Source of the DNA: SZAS-18 sp038322235
GTDB lineage: Bacteria; Verrucomicrobiota; Verrucomicrobiia; Chthoniobacterales; SZAS-18
DNA: 64,000 bases
Assembly (NCBI GenBank): GCA_038322235.1
Contig: JBBQFQ010000010.1
Coordinates: 1 to 64,000, forward strand
Reading direction: 5' to 3'
The notes beneath the pieces were generated by a model, which searched no databases, was not told the origin of the DNA, and saw only the letters and a list, made by a program, of their open reading frames with translations. A program made the translations under genes and the position numbers. Positions 23,669 to 32,002 of this stretch are shown one piece after another (position 1 is the first letter of the stretch; every line of letters begins with the position of its first letter).

Positions 23669-24026
23669 ATTCGGAGCCTGCTTCGCTGCGCCAGATACTG
23701 ACGGACACAAGAGGCGTGCCGTTCACGATGGCGTTGATGACCGCGCGGGTGCTGCGGCCGCGCTCCAGCATGCGCTCCAGAGCCTCGCGATTGCGTGCGG
23801 TGCCGAAGAACGAATCGCCGCCATCCTCGGCATCCGGGCGACCGAACTTATGAAAGTTGGCGCGGTCCTGACGGATGATGCTGGCCGCGGTTCTGAGCCG
23901 GACCCCGTTGCTGCTGAAGTGGTCCTAACTGGAGAGCCGAGCGGTGTAGGTTTCGAGCAAGGCGTCCTCCGCCCGGGCGGCCAGGGTCAGGCAGGCGAAA
24001 AGGAGAATGGTGAGGAGGGATCTCAT
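23643..24026 (-). pseudogene. Small exported protein gene interrupted by an in-frame amber codon
   Basis: From ATG at 24026 the frame reads a signal peptide (MRSLLTILLFACLTLAARA), then EDALLETYTARLSS and a TAG at 23925-23927 (codon 34). The same frame continues for 93 more codons without a stop: DHFSSNGVRLRTAASIIRQD, RANFHKFGRPDAEDGGDSFF, LERMLERGRSTRAVINAIVN and GTPLVSVSIWRSEAGSEYVT, then VVLLD and TAG at 23643. The downstream part is fully protein-like, and no plausible ATG or GTG follows the amber codon closely. TAG could be a CAG (Gln) nonsense mutation, a sequencing error or readthrough. I know of no function. It overlaps the amidase start by 26 bp. Confidence 0.72.
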
Positions 24027-24260
24027 TTCAAAACCTGCGGCCGGGGCCGCTGGCCCGCAAGCTCGATGAGGCAGACAGCCAGCGGGAGGAATTGATGCTC
24101 GCTTCCCTCTCGCATCGCCCGGATCCGGCAGCGCGTCATCATCGTGGCAACGCTTTGCAGGAGGCCCGGTTGTGGGCGAAATCGTCGTTTGGCTAGTGCA
24201 GGACCACGAGCGGTGCTCTTTTTGATGAATCTCCCGCGTTTCAACGTCTGACCGTATCGC

Positions 24261-25223
24261 ATGACCTTTCCCGCCCGTTTCACTTCGCTCGTTGCCTTCG
24301 CTGCCACCGCCACGCTCGCTCTCGCTCAGGATCCGCCGAGCACGCCGCCTCCCGCGGCGCCTGCCGTCGAAGCGCCGAGCAACCCTCCGGCCGCCGCACC
24401 TTTCGTTGCCGGGGCAGCTGTGACGTATGCCTCCGTGCGGGTGAATGGTCCGTTTATCGCGATGACGTTCGACGACGGTCCCCACGCGACCCTCACCCCG
24501 CGTCTGCTCGACATGCTGAAGGAGCGGAAGATTCACGCCACGTTTTTCGTGATCGGGAAGAACGCGGCCGAGTACCCCGACATCATGAAGCGGATCGTCG
24601 CGGATGGGCATGAAATCGCGAACCACTCCTGGTCGCATCCGGAACTCGCGAAGTTGCCGCAGGACACCATCCGAAGTGAAATCTCCCGCACCACGGAGGC
24701 CATCACCCGCACGGCCGGCCGCCCCGTGACACTGCTGCGACCGCCCTACGGCGCGCTCACCGCGCCGCAGCGGCAGTGGGTGCGAGACACGTGGGGCTAC
24801 CGGATCATCATGTGGGACGTGGATCCGCTCGACTGGCGCCGGCCGGGATCCGAGGTGGTAACACAGCGCATCGTCAGCGGCGCCAAGCCTGGCAGCATCA
24901 TCCTCGCGCACGACATCCATGCCGGGTCGGTGGATGCGATGCCGGCGACGCTGGATCAGCTCCTCGCCCGTGGCTTCCAGTTTGTGACGGTCAGTGAGCT
25001 GTTGAAGATGGAGCAGCCCGCTCCGGTGAAGGTAAAGAAGCCCGGCGCACCCGGCGCCACGACCCCTGCGGCTGCGCCCGACCGTTCCACGAGCACGACC
25101 AGCTCAAACCCGCCGCCATCCTTCGACGCGGTGCTGCGCGCGGAACCTCAGCTGAGTCCCGAGCAAACCGCCAGGCTCGGAAAGCCCGGTCCGCTCCCGA
25201 CACCCGCGGCGAAAAGGCCGTGA
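24261..25223 (+). CDS. Polysaccharide deacetylase (NodB homology), exported
   Basis: A 320-residue protein; signal peptide 1-22 (VAFAATATLALA), then a Pro/Ala-rich spacer. The NodB domain (~60-250) has all five motifs: MTFDDGPH (metal Asp71, base Asp72), HSWSHPE with His122 and His126, RPPYGAL, the WDVDPLDWRRPG segment and IILAHDIH. The enzyme removes acetyl groups from N-acetylated sugars such as peptidoglycan or chitin-type polymers in the periplasm or cell wall. The tail (~255-320) is a Pro/Thr/Ala-rich disordered extension. It is divergent from the amber-broken gene, separated by 234 bp in which I see no other feature. Confidence 0.93.
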   Translation: MTFPARFTSLVAFAATATLALAQDPPSTPPPAAPAVEAPSNPPAAAPFVAGAAVTYASVRVNGPFIAMTFDDGPHATLTPRLLDMLKERKIHATFFVIGKNAAEYPDIMKRIVADGHEIANHSWSHPELAKLPQDTIRSEISRTTEAITRTAGRPVTLLRPPYGALTAPQRQWVRDTWGYRIIMWDVDPLDWRRPGSEVVTQRIVSGAKPGSIILAHDIHAGSVDAMPATLDQLLARGFQFVTVSELLKMEQPAPVKVKKPGAPGATTPAAAPDRSTSTTSSNPPPSFDAVLRAEPQLSPEQTARLGKPGPLPTPAAKRP

Positions 25224-25255
25224 GCGGCGATTCGTGCTCGGATCGCCCCGCACCC

Positions 25256-25283
25256 AAATCTGAAATCTAAGATCTGAAATCCT
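25256..25283. repeat. Degenerate 7-bp tandem repeat, AAATCTG family, over a gene start
   Basis: Units AAATCTG, AAATCTA, AGATCTG, AAATCCT. The third unit contains the CTG at 25274-25276 that sits where the DUF3291 protein must begin. Confidence 0.75.
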
Positions 25284-25729
25284 ACCAGCTTGCCCAGCTG
25301 AATGTCGCCCGCGCGCGAGGTCCGCTGGACGCCGCCGTGATGCGGGAGTTCACCGAGAATCTTGGCCCAATTAACGCACTGGCCGAGGCGGCTCCGGGCT
25401 ACGTCTGGCGGCTGCAGGATGCGCACGGCGATGCAACCGCCATCCGCGCGCATCCTGATCCGCTCGTCATTATTAATCTCTCCGTCTGGGAGTCGGTCGA
25501 GTCGCTCCAGCACTTTGTGTATCAGACCGTTCACCAGCGCTTCTTGAAGGACCGCCGCAACTGGTTCGAGAAATGGAGCGAAGGGGTGTGGTTCGTTCTG
25601 TGGTGGGTGCCGGCAGGGCATCATCCGACTACCGCCGAAGCCCTGGACCGGCTCGCGCGCTTGCGCGCGGAAGGGCAGAGTGCCGAGGCCTTCGACTTCC
25701 GCCGGCCGTTTCCGCCGCCCGCGGCGTAG
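25274..25729 (+). CDS. DUF3291 domain protein, apparent CTG start
   Basis: Conserved DUF3291 sequence begins YQLAQLNVARARGPLD and runs through VWRLQDAHGDATAI, LVIINLSVWESVESL, VYQTVHQRFLKDRRNWFE and FVLWWVPAGHHPTTAEALD. The family's first strand (YQLAQLN) starts at 25283, but the only codons between it and an in-frame TAA (25268-25270) are GAT CTG AAA TCC. A normal ATG or GTG first appears at 25340 or 25337, which would delete the conserved first strand. I therefore mark CTG at 25274 as the likely start (151 residues) and note that an automatic caller would choose 25337. The start lies inside a 7-bp repeat array that may have overwritten an ATG. The family is related to small dimeric ferredoxin-like monooxygenases; function unknown. 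Confidence 0.75.
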   Translation: MKSYQLAQLNVARARGPLDAAVMREFTENLGPINALAEAAPGYVWRLQDAHGDATAIRAHPDPLVIINLSVWESVESLQHFVYQTVHQRFLKDRRNWFEKWSEGVWFVLWWVPAGHHPTTAEALDRLARLRAEGQSAEAFDFRRPFPPPAA

Positions 25730-25801
25730 CCAAACCGGCCGAAGTTGCCGAAGGACGGGTTGCGACTCGATTTCGGTCGGTCGTGGTGGATACGTCGCCG
25801 C

Positions 25802-26689
25802 ATGCGCCTCCTCCGCTCACTGATCCTCTCCGTCGCTCTCGCCGCGTTTTCTGCCGCCGCCGTCGCGGACGAGACCGAGGGAGCGTTTGGCCAGGCCCGC
25901 GAATTGGTTCGGCGGGGCCAGTTTCCCGCCGCGATCGCGTTGCTCGAAAAGTGCGTCGCTGCGCAACCGGGAAGTTCCAGTTACCATCACTGGCTCGGCC
26001 GGGCGATCGGGCTTCAGGCCGCGCAGTCGGGGATGACCGCAGGGCTCGCCAGTGTCGGCAAGATCAAGGGCTACCTCGAGAAAGCGATCGCCCTCGACCC
26101 GGCGAACGTGGAAGCGCGGCAGGATCTCGTCATCCTCTACCGTGCCGTCCCGGGCTTTCTGGGCGGCAGTGCGACGAAGGCGGACGAGCAACTGGCGGAA
26201 ATCCGCCGCCGTGATCCGTCCCTCGCGTCGCAGATCGAAGGAGATCTCCTCGCCGGGGAAAAGAAACCAGCGGAAGCCGAGGCGGCCTATTACAAGTCCG
26301 CCCAGGCGAACCGTTCGCGGCCGATGCCCCACGTTCGGCTCGCGCTGCTCCACCAGCGCGCGAAGGATTGGGACAAGGCCTTCCTCGCGCTCGATCGGGC
26401 GCTGAAGATCGACGGAAAGTTCCCGGCGGCGCTCTATCAGGTCGGCCGCACGGCGGCATTCTCGGGGCAACAGCTCGAGCGGGGCGAGGCGGCTTTACGG
26501 CTCTATCTGACGATGCCGGTGCGCGGCGATCTGGAGAATCCGCCGCTCTCCGGCGCGCACTTCCGGCTCGGAAACATTCTGGAAAAAAAGCGCAATCCGA
26601 TGGGCGCGCGCGCCGAGTATGAGACCGCGTTGCAGCTCGACCCGAAAAACAAGGAAGCGCGAGCCGCGCTCGAGCAGCTCAAGCGGTGA
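25802..26689 (+). CDS. Exported tetratricopeptide-repeat protein
   Basis: A 295-residue protein starting at 25802 with a signal peptide (MRLLRSLILSVALAAFSAAAVA). It is built of TPR helices: QARELVRRGQFPAAIALLEK, YLEKAIALDPANVEARQDLV, LALLHQRAKDWDKAFLALDR and AEYETALQLDPKNKEARAAL. TPR proteins are scaffolds for protein contacts, and this one should act in the periplasm. It lies 72 bp after the DUF3291 gene and 84 bp before the TerB-like gene on the same strand. No enzymatic motif is seen and I cannot assign a partner. Confidence 0.8.
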   Translation: MRLLRSLILSVALAAFSAAAVADETEGAFGQARELVRRGQFPAAIALLEKCVAAQPGSSSYHHWLGRAIGLQAAQSGMTAGLASVGKIKGYLEKAIALDPANVEARQDLVILYRAVPGFLGGSATKADEQLAEIRRRDPSLASQIEGDLLAGEKKPAEAEAAYYKSAQANRSRPMPHVRLALLHQRAKDWDKAFLALDRALKIDGKFPAALYQVGRTAAFSGQQLERGEAALRLYLTMPVRGDLENPPLSGAHFRLGNILEKKRNPMGARAEYETALQLDPKNKEARAALEQLKR

Positions 26690-26773
26690 CGGGGGCGCGG
26701 GCGACGTGCCGCCTTTTTTTTGGCGAGCAATTGATTTGCCAGTGCGAGCAGCCTTCCACGACACTAGGCGACC

Positions 26774-27649
26774 ATGTCTTCCCACGATTTTTCCAAGTAT
26801 CCCCCCGAACAACGCGCCGCCTACCTCGGTGCGATCGCTGCCTTGATGACCGCCGATCGCCAGGCGAGCGAAGCGGAGGTGCAGTTTCTCTCCGCCCTCG
26901 CGAAGGAGACCGGCCTGCAGCAGGCGGAGGCCCAGCGCGTCGTCGATGCCGCGCTCGATCCGAGCGGTACCACGCTGAAAGCAGATTTGGACGGGCTCAA
27001 GGGGAGCGACCTGCGTTTTTCGTTGATGCATGACTTGAGCGCTTTCGCCCAGTCGGACGGCGACTACAGCGAGGCAGAGCAGGCCCAGATTGCCTCCATG
27101 GCGAAGTATCTCGGGATCACGCCGGAGCAGGTGGACGCGGTGGATCAATACCAGGCCGCGGCGGCGGGGGGAAAGGACACGAGCGGTGCCGCGAGCGCGC
27201 TCGGCGATCTCGGGATGCCGAAGGGTGGGGGAATGCTCGCTAGCGTGCTCGCCGCGGTCGGCCCCGCCATTTTACAGCAGATTCTCGCCCGGAGCTCGGG
27301 TGGCGCGCCCGGATCGGGCGGGGCCGGTCCCGGCGGTGGTCTCATGGGTGTCCTCGGTCAGGTGATGGGCGGCATGTCTGGAGGTGCCCCAGGGGCCGGT
27401 GCGCCCGGAGGTGGGGGTCCCGGCGGGTTGATGGGCGTCCTCGGACAAGTAATGGGCGCAATGGGAGGCGGTGGCGCGGGCGCTCCCCCGCAGACATCCG
27501 GCGGCGGCATGGGTGGCCTCGGCCAGATCCTTCAGGTCCTCGGCCAGATGCAGGGCGGTGCCGGGCAGCCGGGCGCTCCCTCGGCGCCGCAAGGCGGAGG
27601 CTTTGGCGCTGTCAGCGGCATGTTGGGCCGACTCTTCGGCGGACGCTGA
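26774..27649 (+). CDS. TerB-like domain protein with glycine-rich repetitive tail
   Basis: A 291-residue protein. The first ~125 residues are helical and resemble the TerB/DUF533 fold: YLGAIAALMTADRQASEAEV, FLSALAKETGL, LMHDLSAFAQSDGDYSEAEQ and MAKYLGITPEQVDAVDQY. The second half is Gly/Ala/Pro-rich with two copies of GGLMGVLGQVMG and related MGGLGQILQVLGQMQGG words, so short hydrophobic patches are spaced by flexible glycine. TerB domains are linked to metal binding and membrane-stress systems, but no ter neighbours are present here. The tail may be a self-association or membrane-contact region (inference). No signal peptide. Confidence 0.65.
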   Translation: MSSHDFSKYPPEQRAAYLGAIAALMTADRQASEAEVQFLSALAKETGLQQAEAQRVVDAALDPSGTTLKADLDGLKGSDLRFSLMHDLSAFAQSDGDYSEAEQAQIASMAKYLGITPEQVDAVDQYQAAAAGGKDTSGAASALGDLGMPKGGGMLASVLAAVGPAILQQILARSSGGAPGSGGAGPGGGLMGVLGQVMGGMSGGAPGAGAPGGGGPGGLMGVLGQVMGAMGGGGAGAPPQTSGGGMGGLGQILQVLGQMQGGAGQPGAPSAPQGGGFGAVSGMLGRLFGGR

Positions 27650-27723
27650 GTCTTCTTCCCCCGACGAGATCGTTTGCGCAGATGCGGCCCGATGCTGTAT
27701 CTGCGCTTCGCAATCCTGCTTCC

Positions 27724-28185
27724 ATGCGCCCCTCGCTTCTCGTTTCGCTCTTGCTCGCGATCTCCCTCGCGCTCGTAGGATGCGGGGCCAAACCAAAGCG
27801 GGCGGCGTCCGTCCTCAACGAGCCGGACCGAGCCGTCTTCGCGCAGTACACGGCGATCCGGCTGGCGCTCGTCGAGGAAGACCTGCGCCGCTCGCGTTCA
27901 GCGGGGGTGGGGCTCACAAAGGCACTTGAGACCAGCGGCGTCTCGCCTGCGCTCCTCAAAACGAAGGCGGGGGCAAAAACGCTTTCGGAGACGAACCGCC
28001 TCGACTTGGCCCGCACCGCCTTCAAAGACGTTAGTGCCTCGATCCTCGGACACTTCGGAGATGTCGAAGGGTACTTTATCGTCGAGAGCTCCATGGTGCT
28101 GGACGGACGATGGGTCCAGGACACGAAGGAAATCGGAAACCCCTTCCTCGGCCGGGCCCTCGCCAATTCCGGCGAGATCAAATAG
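27724..28185 (+). CDS. Lipoprotein with DUF3347-like domain lacking the usual cysteines
   Basis: A 153-residue lipoprotein: MRPSLLVSLLLAISLALVGC gives the lipobox LVGC with acylated Cys20. The mature region looks like DUF3347: VFAQYTAIRLALVEEDL, LDLARTAFKDVSASIL and, near the end, VEGYFIVESSMVLDGRW with IGNPFLGRALANSGEI. In DUF3347 proteins the last two blocks usually read CPM... and NPYxGxxMxxCG, and the cysteines are thought to bind copper. Here they are SSM and NSG, so metal binding is doubtful. The gene precedes the efflux operon by 210 bp with a strong hairpin between, so it may be a separate transcript. An in-frame ATG at 27682 is less likely because it hides the lipobox. Confidence 0.65.
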   Translation: MRPSLLVSLLLAISLALVGCGAKPKRAASVLNEPDRAVFAQYTAIRLALVEEDLRRSRSAGVGLTKALETSGVSPALLKTKAGAKTLSETNRLDLARTAFKDVSASILGHFGDVEGYFIVESSMVLDGRWVQDTKEIGNPFLGRALANSGEIK

Positions 28186-28204
28186 TCGGCGAAAGCCCCT
28201 CCCG

Positions 28205-28239
28205 CGGAAGGTCGGAGACCAGCGGTCCCGACCATTCCG
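28205..28239 (+). terminator. Hairpin after the DUF3347-like gene
   Basis: CGGAAGGTCGG pairs with CCGACC-A-TTCCG around an inner ACC/GGT stem. It is a long GC-rich stem 20 bp past the stop codon, with no T tract. Confidence 0.45.
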
Positions 28240-28395
28240 TCGGAACCACCGCCAACTTTGCGAATCACTCCTCTCCGGGGCCTAACTCGGCCCGGGCGGC
28301 TGGACAAAGCCCCACCCTGTCATCTACTTCGGCAGCGATTGCGTCTGTTTGCGTGGGCTGAAGACGCTCCTGACCTCTCCTCAACCCTTCCAGAA

Positions 28396-29772
28396 ATGAG
28401 CCAAACCGCCACTCCCACCCTCCCGCCGCTGACGCCGACGCCGACGCTGACCCCCGCCGCTCGGAAACGCCGGACGCGCCGGCGCATCTATCTTTTTCTG
28501 ACGCTTCTCGTCGTGGTGGGCGTCGTTGCCAACGCCGCCAGGCCCAAGAAAGAGGCGCCCACGACCGTGACAATCGACAAGTCGATCAAGAAGGATCTCA
28601 CCCAGCTCGTCTCTGCGAACGGCAAGGTGCAGCCTGAGGTCGAGGTGAAAATCTCGCCCGAAGTGGCGGGCGAAATCATCGAAATGCCGGTGAAGGTGGG
28701 CCAGTTCGTGAAAAAGGGCGATCTGCTCATCAAGATCAAGCCGGACACCTACCAGGCGCAGGTCGAACAGCAGGAGGCGTCGATCAAGTCGGCCAAAGCG
28801 GCAAACCTGCAGAATCGCGCTCAGGTCGCGAAGCTCGAACAGGATTTGAAGCGCGCCGAGCGGCTCTACGGTCAGCGCATCACGTCAGAGGCAGATGTCC
28901 AGAACGCCCGGATGCAGTTCGATGTGGCGACGGCGACCACCGAGGCGTCGGCGAGTGAGATCAATCGCGCCGAGAGCGCGCTCCGTCAGACGCGCGACCT
29001 GCTGCAGAAGACGGTGATCATCGCTCCGATCGACGGCGTCATCAGCGTGTTGAATTCGCAGGTCGGAGAGCGGGTCGTCGCCACGGGTCAGTTCGCCGGC
29101 ACGGAGGTCATGCGGGTGGCTGACTTCGGCGTGATGGAACTTCGCGTGCAGGTGAACGAAAACGACATCCCCCTCGTGAAGATGAAGGACAGCGTGGCGG
29201 TGAACATCGACGCCTTCCCCGGCCGCCTCTTCCGCGGCGTGGTGAGTCAGATCGCGAATTCCGCGACGACGACGGCTGCGGGGACGCAGGAGGAAGTGAC
29301 GAATTTTGAAGTGCGAGTCCGGGTGGACGCGCAAGGTGCGGCCCTCCGGCCCGGCATGAGCGGGACCGCCGATGTCGAGACGCAGACGGTGAAGGACGTC
29401 GTCGCGGTGACGCTCGTCGCGGTGACTGTGCGCGAGAAAGGCGCGAAGGATTCTCCCGCCGAACGGGAAAAGGCGAAGGCCGCCGCGCAGGGCGCCGCCG
29501 AAAATTCCGCGGAACTCTTTAACGACAAACAGAAGGCGGCGGAAAAGAAGGCCGAGCGCGAGAAGAGCACCCGCGTCGTCTTCGTGAAGAAGGGCGACAA
29601 GGTGGAACTCCGCGAGGTTGAGACCGGGATTTCCGACAACACTCACATTGAAATCAAGAAGGGTCTTCAACCGGGCGAGGACGTCGTGAACGGCCCTTAC
29701 AAGGCCGTGAGCCGCACACTCAAGGAGGGCGCACTGGTCGCCCTCGAGAAGCCGAAGGTCGAAAAGAAATAG
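28396..29772 (+). CDS. Periplasmic adaptor of a MacAB-type efflux system (HlyD/MacA family)
   Basis: A 458-residue protein starting at 28396. It has one transmembrane anchor (IYLFLTLLVVVGVVANAA) after a basic stretch. Then come the lipoyl half-motif ISPEVAGEIIEMPVKVGQFV, a coiled-coil hairpin (VEQQEASIKSAKAANLQN ... SALRQTRDLLQK), the second lipoyl half APIDGVISVLNSQVGERV and beta-barrel segments. A Lys/Glu/Ala-rich insert (EREKAKAAAQGAAENSAE) splits the membrane-proximal domain; this is longer than in typical MacA. It bridges the inner-membrane permeases to an outer-membrane channel, and no TolC-like gene is next to it. First gene of the operon with the ATPase and two permeases. Confidence 0.9.
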   Translation: MSQTATPTLPPLTPTPTLTPAARKRRTRRRIYLFLTLLVVVGVVANAARPKKEAPTTVTIDKSIKKDLTQLVSANGKVQPEVEVKISPEVAGEIIEMPVKVGQFVKKGDLLIKIKPDTYQAQVEQQEASIKSAKAANLQNRAQVAKLEQDLKRAERLYGQRITSEADVQNARMQFDVATATTEASASEINRAESALRQTRDLLQKTVIIAPIDGVISVLNSQVGERVVATGQFAGTEVMRVADFGVMELRVQVNENDIPLVKMKDSVAVNIDAFPGRLFRGVVSQIANSATTTAAGTQEEVTNFEVRVRVDAQGAALRPGMSGTADVETQTVKDVVAVTLVAVTVREKGAKDSPAEREKAKAAAQGAAENSAELFNDKQKAAEKKAEREKSTRVVFVKKGDKVELREVETGISDNTHIEIKKGLQPGEDVVNGPYKAVSRTLKEGALVALEKPKVEKK

Positions 29773-29884
29773 TCCGCCAAATCCAAATCGCGATGCCACG
29801 TCACCGCGCCGCCGCCGACTTCAATGGGCTGCCTTCGAAGTTCGGGGCGCGATGTCTCCCGGGACCGCATTGCCCTCCACCGTC

Positions 29885-30661
29885 ATGAGCGTCATCCTTC
29901 AACCACCCCCGCCCGCGGTGCCCATGTCCGCCGACCCCGACCTCATTCGCCCGACTCGTCCCCGCGGACCGCTCGTCATCGATATCGAGGGCGTGACGAA
30001 GACGTACCAGATGGGCAGTGAACTGATCCACGCTTTGCGAGGCGTCTCGTTAAAGATTTATCGAAACGAGTATCTCGCGATCATGGGGCCGTCCGGCAGC
30101 GGCAAGTCGACGCTGATGAACATGCTGGGCTGTCTCGACACGCCCACGATCGGGAAATACGAGTTCAATCAGAAGAACGTCGCGGCGATGGAGGACGATG
30201 AGTTGGCGGTCATCCGGAACAAGGAGATCGGCTTCGTCTTCCAGACGTTCAACCTCCTCCCGCGCTCGGATGCGCTCGACAACGTCGAGCTTCCGCTCAT
30301 CTACGCTGGCATGGATTCGGTCACCCGCGTCGAGCGGGCGGAACTCGCGCTCACCAAGGTCGGTCTCGGCAACCGCATGCACCACCGGCCGAACGAGCTC
30401 TCCGGCGGTCAGCGCCAGCGGGTCGCGATCGCCCGAGCTCTCGTCAATGATCCGTCGATCATCCTCGCCGACGAGCCGACCGGCAATCTCGACTCGCGTA
30501 CCGGCGAGGAGATCATGTCGCTCTTCGAGTCGCTCTACGAACAGGGGAACACGATCATCGTGGTCACCCACGAACCGGACATCGCCGAACATGCGCGCCG
30601 CATCGTGCGGCTGCGCGATGGTCTCATCGAAAGCGACGGCCCCAGCGGCCAGATGAAGTGA
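29885..30661 (+). CDS. ABC transporter ATP-binding protein, MacB/LolD type
   Basis: The ATPase core begins LVIDIEGVTKTYQMGSELIH. It has Walker A MGPSGSGKST, the Q-loop GFVFQTFNLLPR, signature LSGGQRQRVAIARALV, Walker B ILADEPTGNLDS and the H-loop VVTHEPDIAEHA. I placed the start at 29885; ATGs at 29852 and 29924 are also possible and only alter a Pro-rich leader. The subfamily (MacB/LolD/FtsE-like) powers mechanotransmission rather than transport through the permease, and works with the two following permeases and the HlyD-type adaptor. Confidence 0.93.
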   Translation: MSVILQPPPPAVPMSADPDLIRPTRPRGPLVIDIEGVTKTYQMGSELIHALRGVSLKIYRNEYLAIMGPSGSGKSTLMNMLGCLDTPTIGKYEFNQKNVAAMEDDELAVIRNKEIGFVFQTFNLLPRSDALDNVELPLIYAGMDSVTRVERAELALTKVGLGNRMHHRPNELSGGQRQRVAIARALVNDPSIILADEPTGNLDSRTGEEIMSLFESLYEQGNTIIVVTHEPDIAEHARRIVRLRDGLIESDGPSGQMK

Positions 30662-30698
30662 GCCCTTTCGTCCCCCGCTTTTCCATCCCGTCCCGCCC

Positions 30699-31955
30699 GT
30701 GAGACTCATCTGGTTCGAATTCGTGGAGAGCTGGCGCATCGCGCTGGCCCAACTGCGCGCGAACCGCACGCGCTCATTCCTCACGGCGTTGGGGGTGGTC
30801 ATTGGCATCGTCGCCGTGACCTTGATGGGGACGGCGATCGCCGGCATCAACACGGGCTTTGAAAACTCCCTCTCGCTCCTCGGCGACGACATCCTCTACG
30901 TCTCGAAGGCTCCGTGGGTGCGGGATGGGGACGACTTCGAGTACCGCAACCGTCCGCCCCTGAAGGCCGGGTACGCGGATCGGCTCAACGCGCTGCTCGA
31001 GACGCTGCCGAACACCGAGTTGTCGCTCGCGGTCCCGGCGGGCCAGACTTTCAAGCGGATCAAGCGCGGGGACAACGAGGTGGATCGCGTTTTCATCCTC
31101 GGGACGACCGACGGCTACAATGAACTTTCCCCCACGGATTTTCGCGAGGGCCGGTTTTTCACGAGCGAGGAGTCGCGCGGCGGCCGCAACGTCGTCCTGC
31201 TTGGCTTCGACGTCGCCAACGCGCTCTTTCCGAATGAGTCGCCGCTCGACAAGACGGTCCGCATGGCCGGCCAGGAATGGCGCGTGCTCGGCGTCTTCGC
31301 CCGGCAGGGCAGCTTTCTCGGGCTCTTCAGTTTTGACAATCAGGCGGTCATTCCGCTCCCGGCCTTTGCGAAGTACATGAAGGGGAAGAACCGTGACGAG
31401 TCGGACATTCGCGTGAAGGTGAAGGACAAGACAAAGCTCGCGGCCGCGAAGGACGAACTCACGGGCCACATGCGGCGTCTGCGGGGTCTGAAGCCCGACG
31501 AGGCCGACAACTTCGCTGTGAACGCCCAGGAGGCGTTCAAGTCCACGCTCGGGCCCATCCAGGCCGGCATCGCCATCGCGGGCCTGTTCATCACCGGACT
31601 GTCGCTCTTCGTCGGCGCGATCGGGATCATGAACATCACCTTCGTCAGCGTGAAGGAACGCACGAAGGAAATCGGGACTCGCAAGGCGCTCGGCGCCCGC
31701 CGCCGGACGATTCTCATGCAGTTCCTCATTGAAGCCGTGAGCATCTGCGTCGTCGGCGGTCTCGCCGGCCTGGCCCTTTCCTGGCTGATGTTCTACGGCG
31801 TCGCGGCCGCCTTCCCCAGCTTCCCCATCTCGTTCTCGATGAACCTCGTCTTCGCGGGCCTGATCATCAGTGCGGTGACCGGGATCGTCTCGGGCTTCGC
31901 GCCGGCCTACTCGGCCTCGAAGCTCGATCCGGTGACCGCGCTGCGATACGAATAG
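30699..31955 (+). CDS. MacB-type ABC permease (first of two)
   Basis: A 418-residue permease with a GTG start at 30699. The first membrane helix follows RANRTRSFLTALGVVIGIVA. A periplasmic MacB_PCD domain (~50-275) comes next, then the FtsX domain with three helices (GLFITGLSLFVGAIGIMNIT, VSICVVGGLAGLALSWLM and a last helix near residue 385) and the coupling words VKERTKEIGTRKALGARR. It ends LDPVTALRYE, the usual MacB ending. It pairs with the second permease as a probable heterodimer driven by the single upstream ATPase. The 47-bp spacer to the second permease shows no terminator. Confidence 0.92.
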   Translation: MRLIWFEFVESWRIALAQLRANRTRSFLTALGVVIGIVAVTLMGTAIAGINTGFENSLSLLGDDILYVSKAPWVRDGDDFEYRNRPPLKAGYADRLNALLETLPNTELSLAVPAGQTFKRIKRGDNEVDRVFILGTTDGYNELSPTDFREGRFFTSEESRGGRNVVLLGFDVANALFPNESPLDKTVRMAGQEWRVLGVFARQGSFLGLFSFDNQAVIPLPAFAKYMKGKNRDESDIRVKVKDKTKLAAAKDELTGHMRRLRGLKPDEADNFAVNAQEAFKSTLGPIQAGIAIAGLFITGLSLFVGAIGIMNITFVSVKERTKEIGTRKALGARRRTILMQFLIEAVSICVVGGLAGLALSWLMFYGVAAAFPSFPISFSMNLVFAGLIISAVTGIVSGFAPAYSASKLDPVTALRYE

Positions 31956-32002
31956 CGCTTCGCTTCGCGAGGACACCCGAAACTGACTTCCCTCCTGCCC
32001 CG

